Notes: generated from the letters alone by a model not told the origin. Shown: positions 1 through 9,061, counted from the stretch's first letter. The stretch: DNA of 64,000 nt from Natronococcus sp. AD-5 (GCF_030734285.1 NZ_CP132294.1:992001-1056000); one strand, 5' to 3'. Numbers and translations are program-made.

Positions 1-139
1 CCCGATTCACGGTCGTTCGGGCCGGCCCCGGATCGGTTGACGAACCGGTACCGTTTTCGGTTCGAAATGCTGTATGTCAATGGATCCTACCATTAGTTCG
101 ACAAGAAAGCTTATGCCGGGATGCTCAACTTATGGAATT

Positions 140-469
140 ATGTCACGGAACACTTCGGTGCAGAACGCAACCGGCGGGAGCGATCCCGATCGGCTTCCGA
201 ATCTCGTAACGATCGTCGGTCGCGGAATCCCGTCGAACTTCGAAATCGCCGTCGACGGCGAAATCGAAATGATCGCCGACGATCCCGTCTCGGAGGGAAC
301 GGTCGTCTCCGGCGGCGCCGCGGAGGGGACGATCGAGGTCGGCGTCCAGCGCTTCCGGTTCTCCGGCCAGATGGCCAACGTTCACGTCGTCGACTGGAAC
401 GGGACGGAGATGTCCGAATCGGCCAGTACGCCGGAGGTCCACGTCGACTACGGCGTCGCTACCCGCTAA
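140..469 (+). CDS. Haloarchaeal conserved hypothetical protein
   Basis: Small acidic protein of 109 residues that I cannot assign to a named family. It is predicted beta-rich and soluble: there is no signal peptide, membrane segment or cysteine pair, and the body alternates short hydrophobic stretches with Asp/Glu/Gly turns. An upstream in-frame ATG exists at 74. I prefer the ATG at 140 because an AT-rich AAGCTTATG box lies about 25-30 bases before it, the spacing expected for a leaderless haloarchaeal mRNA. The 74-139 extension is also compositionally unlike the rest. It is convergent with the following oxidoreductase gene. Function unknown. Confidence 0.65.
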   Translation: MSRNTSVQNATGGSDPDRLPNLVTIVGRGIPSNFEIAVDGEIEMIADDPVSEGTVVSGGAAEGTIEVGVQRFRFSGQMANVHVVDWNGTEMSESASTPEVHVDYGVATR

Positions 470-611
470 CTGTTCTCGCCAGCGTTGACTTGCGCCCGCA
501 CACCTCCCCTGCACCGGGTACGTCCCGCGCTAGACCGGATTCGCCGTCCCCCCGCCGAATTGCGGGTCGGTTCGCTCCTCGAGCCGATCGGCCACGGACG
601 GGCGATCGCGC

Positions 612-1616
612 TCAGTCGTCCGGTGCGAGCGCCTCGATCGTCGCCTCGATCTCGTCGCTCGAGGCGCCGCGCGGGAACCCGATCGCGACGTCGTCGACGC
701 CGTCGATCGCTTCGAATTTTTCCAGTTCCTCGCGGGCGCGATCGGGCGTTCCGGCGGCCCCGAGGTCGTCGAGCAGGTCGTCAGGGATACGCTCGAGCGC
801 CTCCTCGGTGTCGCCGCTCGCCCACGCGGCGGCGATCTCGTGGGCTTCCTCCTCGTACCCCTGCCGCGAGAGCGACTCCCGGTAGTAGGTCCCCATCGCG
901 CCGACGTAGAACGCGAGGTGCTGGCGGGCGAGCTCGCGGGCCCGATCGCCGTCCTCGAGCGCGCACGCGGTCAGCGAGAGCGTCACGCGGACCTCGTCGG
1001 GATCGCGGTCCCCGAGGTCCATCCCGCGGCGGAGATCCTCGAGTCGGTCGGCGAGTCCGTCGGGGGTGAAGACGACCGCGTGCCAGCCGTCGGCGAACCG
1101 GCCCGCGAGTTCGACCGACTTCGGTCCCATCCCCGCGGCGTCGATCGGGACCGGCTCCGCGGGCGGATTACACCGGAGGCGAAAGCCGGCCAGCGAGAAG
1201 ATCTCGCCGTCGTAGTTGACGGTCTCGCCGGACGTCACGGCGCGGACGATCTCGAGGTACTCCCGGGTGCGCCGGAGCGGGCGGTCGAACTCGACGCCGT
1301 GCCACCCCTCGACGACGGCGGGACCGCTCGGGGCGATCGCCACCCGCAGTCGGCCGTCGGCGACCTCCTGGAGGGTCGTGGCGGTCTGGCCGAGCAGCGC
1401 CGGCGACCGCGAGTACACGTTGACGATGCTCGGCCCGAGCCCGATCTCGTCGGTCTCGCGAGCGATGTCGGTCAGAACGGTGACCGCGTCGCGGCCCCAC
1501 GTCTCTGGGAGCCAGGCGTAGTCGTAGCCGCGAGACTCGCCGAGTCGCGCGAGGTCGACGAGCGAGTCGACGGATGGCTGTGCTGCGACGGGGAGATGAA
1601 GGCTTCGTACTGTCAT
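612..1616 (-). CDS. LLM-class F420-dependent oxidoreductase
   Basis: Luciferase-like TIM-barrel oxidoreductase of 334 residues, in the family that includes methylenetetrahydromethanopterin reductase and uses reduced coenzyme F420. Recognisable blocks are the N-terminal strand followed by the YDYAWLPETWGRDAVT segment, the LGPSIVNVYSRSPA segment, RLRVAIAPSGPAVVEGWHG, and a C-terminal PRGASSDEIEATIEAL tail typical of a haloarchaeal subfamily. I chose the ATG at 1616 rather than the upstream one at 1679 because homology to the family's first beta strand begins immediately (MTVRSLHLPV). The substrate is not predictable. The organism's ability to make F420 is supported by cofD at about 49-50 kb in the same window. 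Confidence 0.85.
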   Translation of the reverse strand: MTVRSLHLPVAAQPSVDSLVDLARLGESRGYDYAWLPETWGRDAVTVLTDIARETDEIGLGPSIVNVYSRSPALLGQTATTLQEVADGRLRVAIAPSGPAVVEGWHGVEFDRPLRRTREYLEIVRAVTSGETVNYDGEIFSLAGFRLRCNPPAEPVPIDAAGMGPKSVELAGRFADGWHAVVFTPDGLADRLEDLRRGMDLGDRDPDEVRVTLSLTACALEDGDRARELARQHLAFYVGAMGTYYRESLSRQGYEEEAHEIAAAWASGDTEEALERIPDDLLDDLGAAGTPDRAREELEKFEAIDGVDDVAIGFPRGASSDEIEATIEALAPDD

Positions 1617-1734
1617 GGAGTGGATTTCACCGCTTCCGGCCGCATTCGGCCGGTCCGTCCCCGTACGGTCGGCGACCACCGGCCGAACCGGCCGTCGACC
1701 GTGACCGTCCGAGACAGGTCTGCACGAGAATACA

Positions 1735-1759
1735 CAATCAACTCTCTTAATGTTGATTG
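1735..1759. promoter_or_regulatory. Inverted repeat CAATCAAC-N9-GTTGATTG
   Basis: A perfect 8-bp inverted repeat separated by a 9-nt AT-rich spacer (TCTCTTAAT). It sits between the start of the F420 oxidoreductase (1616) and the end of cetZ (1878). The spacer read on the minus strand (ATTAAGAGA) resembles a haloarchaeal TATA element, so the repeat could be an operator over the oxidoreductase promoter. It could instead form a hairpin at the 3' end of the cetZ transcript. There is no direct evidence for either role. Confidence 0.35.
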
Positions 1760-1877
1760 CTGATCGCGAGTGTCGTCGCGGGACTACCGACCGTGAGGAG
1801 GGGTGCGGGGAGGCGCAGGGTCGACCGAACGAAAGCGGGGGTGAGAAGAGGACCGGGCGAAGACGACAGCGGACCGC

Positions 1878-3035
1878 TCAGAACAACGCGTCGAGTTCGC
1901 CGCCGGTGTCCATCAGGGCGACGAAGTCGTCCTGTGCGTTCGCCCGGACGGACTCGGTCGTCTCCTGGGCCTCGATCGCGACCTCCTGGAGCTGCTGGAT
2001 GCGCGGGACGTCGGTCACGCCCGAGAGGAGGACGATCGCCCCGACCTCGTCGCGATTCGTCGTCGGGTAGTCGCCGCCGCGGATCTCCATGCTCCCGGTC
2101 TCGTCCTCGAGCCACTGCCGGCCGCGCTCGACGCCCTTCCGGTTCAGGTGTTCGGGCGGACCGGTCGCGACGACCAGTCCGCGATCGGCGCTCGAGACGT
2201 CGCAGGGAAGGGTGAGTCGGCCGAGCGTCGCCTTTCGAACCAGGCTCGTCATCCGGTTCGTCGCTTCGCCCTCGTCGAACCCGTCGTCGCCGGTGAACGA
2301 CGAGAGCAGGCCGTTCGAGGTGTCGACGGTCTCGCTCGCGTACCCGATCGTCGAGATGCCGTCCGAGAGCGTGTTGATAATCTCGGAGGAGTCGACGACG
2401 CTCTCGGCGATGTGATCGCCGCGACCGACCTCGCCGGCGGCGAACAGCAGACCGAACCGTTCGACGATCTCGCGGTTGATTCGGTCGTAGCCCCCCTCGA
2501 CGGACTCGCCGGCGCTCCGCCAGACGTCGTTGTCGAAGACGAGCAGGTTGTCGACCTCCCGGACGAACGTTTGGAACGAGCGGGCCGCGTTGAGCGTGTA
2601 AATGCCGCCCTCGTCGGTCCCCGGGAGGACGCCCAGCCCGTAGACCGGCTCGGTGTAAATTCGCTTCAGGTGTTTCGCGAGGACGGGCGCGCCGCCGGAC
2701 CCGGTGCCGCCGCCCATGCCGGCGACGACGAGGAACGCGTCGATCTCGTGAACCGGAATCCGGTCGATCGCCCCCTGGATCTCGTCGATGTCTTCCTCGG
2801 TGACGTGCGCGCCGAGTTCGTTGTCCGCGCCGACGCCGTGTCCCTTCACGCGGGCCTGCCCGATGAGCACGCGATTCTGCTGCGGGACGTGCTCGAGACC
2901 CTGCAGATCCACGGTCGCGGAGTTGACCGCGATCGCCGATTCCACGAAGCCGCCGTCGATCCTGCCGTCGAACGCGAGGAACTCGTCGACGACCTTTCCG
3001 CCTGCTTGACCGAAGCCGATGAGTGCGAGTTTCAT
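1878..3035 (-). CDS. cetZ: Tubulin-like protein CetZ
   Basis: CetZ is the haloarchaeal tubulin/FtsZ-superfamily GTPase involved in cell shape and motility. The 385-residue length is normal for the family. The N terminus MKLALIGFGQAGGKVVDEFL carries the GQAG variant of the first nucleotide-binding loop. The tubulin signature GMGGGTGSGG lies near residue 108, within the VVAGMGGGTGSGGAPVLAKH segment. The GEATNRMTSLVRKATLGRLTLPCD region corresponds to the T7/catalytic area. CetZ proteins act in the cytoplasm and polymerise near the membrane. The gene stands alone, divergent from the solute-binding protein gene. Which CetZ paralogue it is cannot be decided without alignment, but CetZ rather than FtsZ is supported by GQAG in place of GVGG. 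Confidence 0.93.
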   Translation of the reverse strand: MKLALIGFGQAGGKVVDEFLAFDGRIDGGFVESAIAVNSATVDLQGLEHVPQQNRVLIGQARVKGHGVGADNELGAHVTEEDIDEIQGAIDRIPVHEIDAFLVVAGMGGGTGSGGAPVLAKHLKRIYTEPVYGLGVLPGTDEGGIYTLNAARSFQTFVREVDNLLVFDNDVWRSAGESVEGGYDRINREIVERFGLLFAAGEVGRGDHIAESVVDSSEIINTLSDGISTIGYASETVDTSNGLLSSFTGDDGFDEGEATNRMTSLVRKATLGRLTLPCDVSSADRGLVVATGPPEHLNRKGVERGRQWLEDETGSMEIRGGDYPTTNRDEVGAIVLLSGVTDVPRIQQLQEVAIEAQETTESVRANAQDDFVALMDTGGELDALF

Positions 3036-3380
3036 AGTTGATTCTCGTGGCCGTTTCCCACCCGCCGACGATCGAACGGATCGATCGGTCGGGAAACGGG
3101 TTCCACGTCCGGAGCAATTCCGGAATGTGGTATTGTTATGGCCGATTTACCATCGAGTAAAGACTGTCTTCCGGAGACGAATGTAATAAAACATTGAATT
3201 TCGGACGCCGGCACATCAGATTGATTCCGATCGGGCGAGACGGTCGATCTCTCGCGTCGAACTGTACATCGACGGTTTTCGAGGGAATCTCGCGCGGGAA
3301 AGCCGGGCGGAAACGACGTGCTTTCGAGTTGTCGTTCCCGGAGTAAGTCCTATACACGGTGATTGCATACCTGCTCGTAC
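3036..3380. promoter_or_regulatory. Divergent intergenic region, cetZ / solute-binding protein
   Basis: This 345-base divergent spacer contains no convincing gene. At 3180-3195 there is a short inverted repeat, AATGT-AATAAA-ACATT, inside an AT-rich patch. On the plus side AAGTCCTATA (3345-3354) lies about 27-30 bases before the ATG at 3381, which fits a TATA box and a leaderless transcript for the binding-protein gene. The cetZ promoter is less clear; CCATAACAATACC read on the minus strand (about 3128-3140) is a candidate and would give a leader of roughly 70 bases. Confidence 0.4.
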
Positions 3381-5126
3381 ATGGACGACGTGGGTGCGTT
3401 GACGACGCGTCGGAGGGCGCTCGCAGGGGCGGCTACCGGGTTCGGTAGCGCGCTCGCCGGGTGTACGGAGTACCTCTGGTCGCGGGCCGAAAATCCCGGT
3501 CCGGAGCAGGTTTCTCTGACTATCAAGGCGGCGCCCGCGGAGGACGACCTCGTTGCCACGACGATCGCGAGCAAACTCCGGGAGAACTTTCGGACGGCCG
3601 GGATCGACGCGTCGTTCGAACCGATCGCCAGAGCGGAGCTGTACCGGGAGGTCCTCCTCGACGGCGAGTACGACGTCTTCGTCACCAGATACCCCGGTCT
3701 CGACGAGTACGACGGTCTTCGCGGGCTGCTCCACTCGCGGTACGTCAGCGAACGAGGCTGGCAAAACCCGCTTCACTTCTCCGACGTGACCGCCGACGAT
3801 CTCCTCGAGTCACAGCTCACGACCGACGGTGACGAGCGCGAACAGGCGCTCTCCGACCTGTTCGATCACCTCTCGGAAACGGTGCCGTACACGACCGTCG
3901 CGTTCCCTCACCGGATCGGCGCCGCGCGGAACGAACTCGCCGTCTCCACACCGCCGCGAGAGGCGCTCGACTACGTCGATATCGCGTCCCGCGAACACGA
4001 CGGAGGACCGCGGGAGCGGCCGCTCGAGGTCGGCGTCTTCGGCGAGCAACTCACCGAACGACCGAATCCGATCGTCGTCGATCGAAACAGCATCCCGGGG
4101 CTGTTGGACCTGGTGTACTCGCCGCTGGTTCGTCGGATCGACGACGAGGACGTGCCGTGGCTCGCCGACGACGTCGAGTGGGAGTCGGGCGGTCGGCTCG
4201 GTGCGACGGTCACGCTGCGCGAGAACGCGACCTGGCACGACGGGTCGTCACTCGACGCCGACGACGTCGCCTTCACGTACCGGTTCCTCGGGGATACGTC
4301 GCTTGACGAGGCCGAAAGCGCCATCCCCGCACCGCGATACCGGAGTCAGCAAAGCATCGTCGAGGACGTCGCTGCGGTCGACGACCGAACGGTCGAGTTC
4401 TCCTTTCGAACCGTCGACCGATCCATCGCGATCCGGGCGCTTCGAATCCCGCTGTTGCCGGCGCACGTCTGGGAGCCCCGCTCGACGATCGTCGGCGAGC
4501 GCCGGACCGAGGCGCTCGTCAACGATAACGAGGAACCGATCGGCTCGGGCCTGTTCGCGGTCGGTGACGTCACGGGCGACACCGAGATCGAACTCGAACT
4601 CTTCGACGATCACATCTTCCGCGACGGGGCGACGGATCGGCCCTCAATCCTCGAGGACTTTCCTCAGTTCGAGGGGATCAGATTCCAGATCGCGCCGAAC
4701 GCAGGTTCGATCGTCGACCTCCTCGTCGATGGGGAGATCGATATCACCGGGAGTCCGCTTCCCGTGGACGAACTCAACGCGATCCGGGAGAACGCGGCTC
4801 TCTCCGCGCTCACCGAACCGACGGACGAGTTCTACATGATCGGTTACAACGGCCACCACCAGGTGCTCGGGAACCCCAACGTCCGACGGATACTCTCCCG
4901 GCTGATCGACCGCGAACACGCCGTCGACGAACTGTTCGGCGGCTTCGCGGAGCCGGCACGGACGCGGAACTCGCTTTTCGGGATTGCAGACACAGACCTC
5001 GAGGACACGGAGGCGTCGGTTCTCACGAACTTTCCGGGGTCGGACGGCGAGGTCGACCCGAGCCAGGCACGAGCCCTCTTCGAAGAGGAGGGGTACGGGT
5101 ACGAGGACGGCGCCTTGCTCGAGTAG
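3381..5126 (+). CDS. Orphan ABC-type oligopeptide/nickel family solute-binding lipoprotein with permuted domain order
   Basis: Extracellular substrate-binding protein of the SBP_bac_5 (DppA/OppA/NikA) family, 581 residues. The N terminus has a twin-arginine motif (TTRRRALAG) and a lipobox, Leu25-Ala-Gly-Cys28, so it should be a Tat-exported, lipid-anchored protein. Residues about 214-581 read like the usual N-terminal two thirds of the family (YSPLVRR, PWLADDVEW, TVTLRENATWHDGSSLDADDV, PIGSGLF, NVRRILSRLIDREHAV). The protein then stops at LFEEEGYGYEDGALLE. Residues about 45-188 (TAGIDASFEPIARAELYREV, GEYDVFVTRYPG, then a VPYTTVAFPHR ending) read like the part that normally follows that point. 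The domain order therefore looks circularly permuted. No permease or ATPase genes adjoin it. The start at 3381 fits a leaderless promoter; an upstream TTG at 3363 is less likely. Confidence 0.85.
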   Translation: MDDVGALTTRRRALAGAATGFGSALAGCTEYLWSRAENPGPEQVSLTIKAAPAEDDLVATTIASKLRENFRTAGIDASFEPIARAELYREVLLDGEYDVFVTRYPGLDEYDGLRGLLHSRYVSERGWQNPLHFSDVTADDLLESQLTTDGDEREQALSDLFDHLSETVPYTTVAFPHRIGAARNELAVSTPPREALDYVDIASREHDGGPRERPLEVGVFGEQLTERPNPIVVDRNSIPGLLDLVYSPLVRRIDDEDVPWLADDVEWESGGRLGATVTLRENATWHDGSSLDADDVAFTYRFLGDTSLDEAESAIPAPRYRSQQSIVEDVAAVDDRTVEFSFRTVDRSIAIRALRIPLLPAHVWEPRSTIVGERRTEALVNDNEEPIGSGLFAVGDVTGDTEIELELFDDHIFRDGATDRPSILEDFPQFEGIRFQIAPNAGSIVDLLVDGEIDITGSPLPVDELNAIRENAALSALTEPTDEFYMIGYNGHHQVLGNPNVRRILSRLIDREHAVDELFGGFAEPARTRNSLFGIADTDLEDTEASVLTNFPGSDGEVDPSQARALFEEEGYGYEDGALLE

Positions 5127-5244
5127 TGGGTGATTACCGCGCCCGATCGAGGCCGGTATCGGCGACGATCCGCGTCTCCGCGATCGCGACACAGTGGTAA
5201 GCCAACCGGACCGTATTAATGTCCTCCAGGCAGTACGTACGATT

Positions 5245-6120
5245 ATGGCGCTGCTCGACGTCGTCCTCACGCTCGCGTTCGTCGTGACGGCGATGCTCGT
5301 CACGGCGACGCTCGTGCTCGTCGGGCCGCAGCGGCTCGCGGCCGCACTCCGCGGGTACCGGTGGCGACTCGAGGCGTGTCTGCTCTCGATCGCCGCGCTC
5401 GCGGTCGTGTTGGCCCTCCGGTGGTCGACGCGGGACGTGGTCCGGCGGCTCGAGCGGCGCGTGATCGGCCACAATATTACGAACGATCTCTTCGCGCTGG
5501 AACGACAGCTCTTCGGCGAGACGCCCGTCGCGATCCTCCAGTCGGTCCAGTTCGAGGCGCTCACCTCGTTCTTCGTCTTCGCCTACATCTACGGCTACGC
5601 GTTCTTGCTCCTGTTCCCGATCGTCGCCTACTTCGCGCTCGAGGAGATGGACGAACTGTCGACGCTGCTGCTCGCGTTCACCGCCAACTACGGGATCGGA
5701 CTGCTCTGTTACGTTCTCTTTATCGCCTACGGGCCCCGCAACTTCGATCCGATGCTGTTCGAGGGGCTGCTCTACGATGCGTTTCCGCAGTCTAACTTCC
5801 TCACCGGCCAGGTGAACCAGAGCACGAACGTGTTCCCGTCGCTGCACACGTCGCTGTCGATGACGGTGTTCTTCGTCGCCTGGCTGACCCGCGATCGGTA
5901 CCCGCTGTGGGTCCCGCTGTCGGGTTTTCTCGCGATCAACGTCGCGCTCTCGACGATGTACCTCGGCATCCACTGGTTCTCCGACGTCGTCGCGGGGACG
6001 CTGCTCGCGCTCGTCAGCGTCTACATCGGCGTCAACTACACCGTCGACGAGATCGTCGCGGCGAGCCGCCAGTACCTCGGTCGTCGGTTCGACGGACTCG
6101 GAAAGCCGGGAAGCGAGTGA
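5245..6120 (+). CDS. PAP2-family membrane phosphatase
   Basis: Integral membrane protein of 291 residues with about six hydrophobic segments. It belongs to the type 2 phosphatidic acid phosphatase superfamily, which dephosphorylates lipid phosphates or polyprenyl pyrophosphates at the membrane surface. The second PAP2 motif is visible as FPSLHTSLSMTV, and the third as STMYLGIHWFSDVVAG with the catalytic histidine. The first motif is degenerate. The ATG at 5245 is preceded by a GTATTAAT box at about 5213-5220, giving leaderless spacing, so upstream in-frame starts are discounted. Substrate unknown; recycling of isoprenoid carrier phosphates is a plausible role in haloarchaea. Confidence 0.85.
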   Translation: MALLDVVLTLAFVVTAMLVTATLVLVGPQRLAAALRGYRWRLEACLLSIAALAVVLALRWSTRDVVRRLERRVIGHNITNDLFALERQLFGETPVAILQSVQFEALTSFFVFAYIYGYAFLLLFPIVAYFALEEMDELSTLLLAFTANYGIGLLCYVLFIAYGPRNFDPMLFEGLLYDAFPQSNFLTGQVNQSTNVFPSLHTSLSMTVFFVAWLTRDRYPLWVPLSGFLAINVALSTMYLGIHWFSDVVAGTLLALVSVYIGVNYTVDEIVAASRQYLGRRFDGLGKPGSE

Positions 6121-6267
6121 CGACGCCGTACGGTGACGGCGATCGATACGAGGTGATCCGAGCGCTGTTAACTGGCCTCTTCGGCGCGTAATCGCCCCGT
6201 ACCGGCCGTTTGTCACGATATCACAACGACCACTATCCTTATCGGTGGGAACCTGTTACCTACTCGT

Positions 6268-6579
6268 ATGTCCTCTCCGAACGATACGTCGGCGCCCGGT
6301 GGAGGGGGGAAACCGACGCAAGCGATCATCGAGGCGATCGCACGTCACGAGGGCGTCGACGTCACGGAGGTCGAGCCACCGGCGTACGAACCGCTTTACA
6401 CCGTCGTCAACCCAGAAGCGCTCGACAGCCTGTTTCGAACCGCATCGGATGCCGCCACGGCCGACGCACACGTTTCGCTCGAGTACGCGGGATACGACAT
6501 CACCGTACACAGCGACGGACGCGTCGACGTGACGGATCCCTCGACCGGGGAGATCGTTCCCGATCACGTCGACGAGTAA
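6268..6579 (+). CDS. HalOD1 output-domain protein
   Basis: Stand-alone HalOD1 domain of 103 residues. The family is haloarchaeal and also occurs fused to receiver or sensor domains as an output module of unknown mechanism. The signature here is AIIEAIARHEGVDVTEVEPPAYEPLYTVVNPEALDSLF, an alpha helix, a Glu-Pro-Leu-Tyr core and the NPEALDSLF helix, followed by two beta strands (HVSLEYAGYDITVHSDGRVDV). The first 17 residues are a Gly/Ser-rich disordered tail. A TATCCTTATC box about 30 bases upstream supports the ATG at 6268. Three further HalOD1 genes are in this window (30276, 56407 and 57779). Confidence 0.85.
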   Translation: MSSPNDTSAPGGGGKPTQAIIEAIARHEGVDVTEVEPPAYEPLYTVVNPEALDSLFRTASDAATADAHVSLEYAGYDITVHSDGRVDVTDPSTGEIVPDHVDE

Positions 6580-6612
6580 TCGGGCGTCGCGGAAGAAACG
6601 CCGACCCTTGTC

Positions 6613-7680
6613 CTATTCGCCGATCTCGATCGTCCGACCCTCGTCGCTCGAGCGATAGATCGCGTCGATCACCCGCTGGACGGAAAGGGCCTGCTTGACG
6701 CTGACGTCGCTGTCCCTGCCGGTCGCGATCGCGTCGAAAAACGCCCGCTGTTCCTCGCTGTGGGTGTCGTTCTGGTGGGTTTCGATCGACGTATCCTCGA
6801 GGTGGTCGGGACCGACGTTGCTCGCGGAGTGAAAGGAGAGGTTCCCGTCGAGGAGGTCGAACAGCGCGGCGGACTCGGTCCCGCGGACGACGAACTCGTT
6901 GTTCTCCGGTCGATTCGTCGCCCAGGCGACCTCGAGCGAGATCGTTCGGTCGTCGGCCGTCCGAATGAACGCGCTCGCCGAATCGTCGACGTCGAAGCCG
7001 GCCGGCCCCGCGTCGTCGCCCCACATGTCGAGATACGCGTACTCCTCGCGGGAGCCGAACTCGCCGCGTGCGACGCCGTTTACCTCCGCCACGGTCGGAT
7101 ACTCGAGCAGGTAGAGTGCGAGGTCGATGGCGTGAACGCCGAGGTCGATGAGGGCGCCCCCGCCGGCGATCTTGCGTCGGGTGAACCACGAACCCCGACC
7201 CGGAATTCCGCGGCGACGGACGTAGTTCGCCTCGACGTGCGAGACGTCCCCGAGATCGCCCTGATCGATCCGGTTTTTGACGATCTGGACCGTGTTCGCG
7301 AATCGGTTGTTGAACCCGACCATACAGTACCCGTCGCTCTCGGCTGCGGCGCTCGCGATCCGCTCGGCGCTTCCTATGGAGTGGGCCAGGGGTTTCTCGA
7401 GCAGGACGTTCAGGTCGCGGTCGAAGGCGTCGATGGCGTACTCTTCGTGATACTTGTTGGGGGTGGTGATGATGACGGCGTCGACGGTATCGTACAGTTC
7501 GCGGTGATCGTCGTAGACGTCGACGTCGTATCGGCGGGCGAAGCGGGTCCGCGCTTCGGCTGCGACGTCCATTCCGCCGACCAACGAGACGTCGAGATCG
7601 CGAAGCCGCTCGGCGTGGTATCGGCCGATGTTGCCGAGCCCAACAATACCGGTTCTGATGTCGGTTCGTGGTGTTGTCAT
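6613..7680 (-). CDS. Gfo/Idh/MocA family NAD(P)-dependent sugar or inositol dehydrogenase
   Basis: Oxidoreductase of 355 residues with an N-terminal Rossmann fold (GIVGLGNIGRYHAERL, glycine-rich loop) and a C-terminal alpha/beta catalytic domain. The conserved catalytic lysine motif is present as LLEKPLAHS. The GGGALIDLGVHAIDLALYLL segment supplies the conserved His/Asp pair. Enzymes of this family oxidise hydroxyl groups of sugars, inositols and related polyols. The gene is the last of a same-strand cluster after a sugar-type ABC importer (7868-12559), separated from the ATPase gene by 187 bases, which suggests it processes the imported substrate. The exact substrate cannot be named. Confidence 0.88.
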   Translation of the reverse strand: MTTPRTDIRTGIVGLGNIGRYHAERLRDLDVSLVGGMDVAAEARTRFARRYDVDVYDDHRELYDTVDAVIITTPNKYHEEYAIDAFDRDLNVLLEKPLAHSIGSAERIASAAAESDGYCMVGFNNRFANTVQIVKNRIDQGDLGDVSHVEANYVRRRGIPGRGSWFTRRKIAGGGALIDLGVHAIDLALYLLEYPTVAEVNGVARGEFGSREEYAYLDMWGDDAGPAGFDVDDSASAFIRTADDRTISLEVAWATNRPENNEFVVRGTESAALFDLLDGNLSFHSASNVGPDHLEDTSIETHQNDTHSEEQRAFFDAIATGRDSDVSVKQALSVQRVIDAIYRSSDEGRTIEIGE

Positions 7681-7867
7681 TGGCGTCGTGGTTCGAGGGG
7701 TGGTCGTGATTCGGTACGGCGATTCGAGCGCGACGGGTTCGTTCTCGGTTTCGTATTCGATCGTCTTTGCTTCGTCGCTCGTTCAGCGCGTTTCCGGCCG
7801 TGCAACGGCCGTTCCACTGGGTAGTCGATGGCTACCTCGAAGACACAGAAGGCGGACCGGGAGCCGA

Positions 7868-9055
7868 CTAGTCTTCGGCTTCGGTCGGGGTCGTGCCCGG
7901 TTCGGATTCCGAGAGGTCCGCGATGCCGTGAACGAGCGCCTCCCCGCTCGCCGTATCGAAGAGGTGAATCTTCGACCGATCGAGAACCACGTCGACCGTT
8001 TCTCCTTCTCGGATGTCGGCGTCGGGGGTGACGCTCATCAGGAGCTGATCCTGCGACTCCATGGGATCTTCCTCCATCGTCCGCTCTGCGCCCTCGTCGA
8101 GCATGAGGTAGACGAAGATCTCGTCGCCCATCGGCTCGAGCACGTCGGTCGTCACCTCGATGCGCTGGGTCGGCTGCGTGATCGAATCGGCCCTCTTCGC
8201 GAGGTGGACGTCCTCCGGGCGAACGCCGAGCGTGACGGCGTCGCCGTCGCCCACGCCGGGAACCGCCGCGTGGTCGAATTCGACGGCGAAGTTCTTCGTC
8301 TCGAGGCCGCCCGCGACGAGCTCCCCCTGGACGAAGTTCATCGACGGCGAGCCGATGAAGCCCGCGACGAACAGGTTGGCGGGCTCGTTGTAGCAGACCA
8401 GCGGCGGATCGATCTGCTGGAGCTCGCCGGCGTCGAGGACCGCGATCCGGTCGGACATCGTCATCGCCTCGGCCTGGTCGTGCGTGACGTAGACGATCGT
8501 CGTCCCGAGTTCGCGGTGGAGTCGCTGGAGTTCGGTCCGCATGTGGACGCGCAGCTTCGCGTCCAAGTTCGCCAGCGGCTCGTCCATCAGGAAGACGTCT
8601 GGATTGCGGACGATCGCGCGGGCGATCGCGACGCGCTGGCGCTGGCCGCCGGACATCTCGTCGGGCATCCGGTCTAGCATCCCCTCGAGCTGGACGATGT
8701 CGGCCGCCTGCTCGACGCGCCGTTCGATCTCGTCGTCGTCGTACTTGCGAAGCCGGAGCCCGAACGAGATGTTGTCGAAGACGTCCATGTGCGGGAACAG
8801 CGCGATGTTCTGGAAGACCATCGCGACGCCGCGGTCCTTGGGGGCGAGGTTCGTGACGTCGTCGTCGCCGATGTAGACGCTGCCCTCTGACGGCTGGGTC
8901 AGTCCGGCGATGGTTTCCATCGTCGTCGACTTGCCACACCCCGAGGGCCCGACGAGGCAGACGAACTCCCCGTCTTCGATGTTCAGGTTCATGTCGTCGA
9001 CCGCGACGACGTCTTCGTAGCGCTTCGTGACGTGTTCGAGTTGTACTCGTGCCAT
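7868..9055 (-). CDS. Sugar ABC importer ATP-binding protein, MalK/UgpC type
   Basis: Cytoplasmic ATPase of 395 residues driving the importer encoded just upstream. It has Walker A GPSGCGKSTT, the ABC signature MSGGQRQRVAIARA, Walker B VFLMDEPLANLDAKL and the H-loop in TIVYVTHDQAEAM. The C-terminal third (from about residue 240) is an OB-fold/TOBE regulatory domain, as in MalK and UgpC, including the TLGVRPEDVHL motif. The GCGKSTTMETIAGL sequence and the PKDRGVAMVFQNIALFPH Q-loop are typical of carbohydrate transporters. The gene follows the second permease gene by 6 bases, so it is co-transcribed and probably translationally coupled. Confidence 0.95.
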   Translation of the reverse strand: MARVQLEHVTKRYEDVVAVDDMNLNIEDGEFVCLVGPSGCGKSTTMETIAGLTQPSEGSVYIGDDDVTNLAPKDRGVAMVFQNIALFPHMDVFDNISFGLRLRKYDDDEIERRVEQAADIVQLEGMLDRMPDEMSGGQRQRVAIARAIVRNPDVFLMDEPLANLDAKLRVHMRTELQRLHRELGTTIVYVTHDQAEAMTMSDRIAVLDAGELQQIDPPLVCYNEPANLFVAGFIGSPSMNFVQGELVAGGLETKNFAVEFDHAAVPGVGDGDAVTLGVRPEDVHLAKRADSITQPTQRIEVTTDVLEPMGDEIFVYLMLDEGAERTMEEDPMESQDQLLMSVTPDADIREGETVDVVLDRSKIHLFDTASGEALVHGIADLSESEPGTTPTEAED

Positions 9056-9061
9056 AGTATC

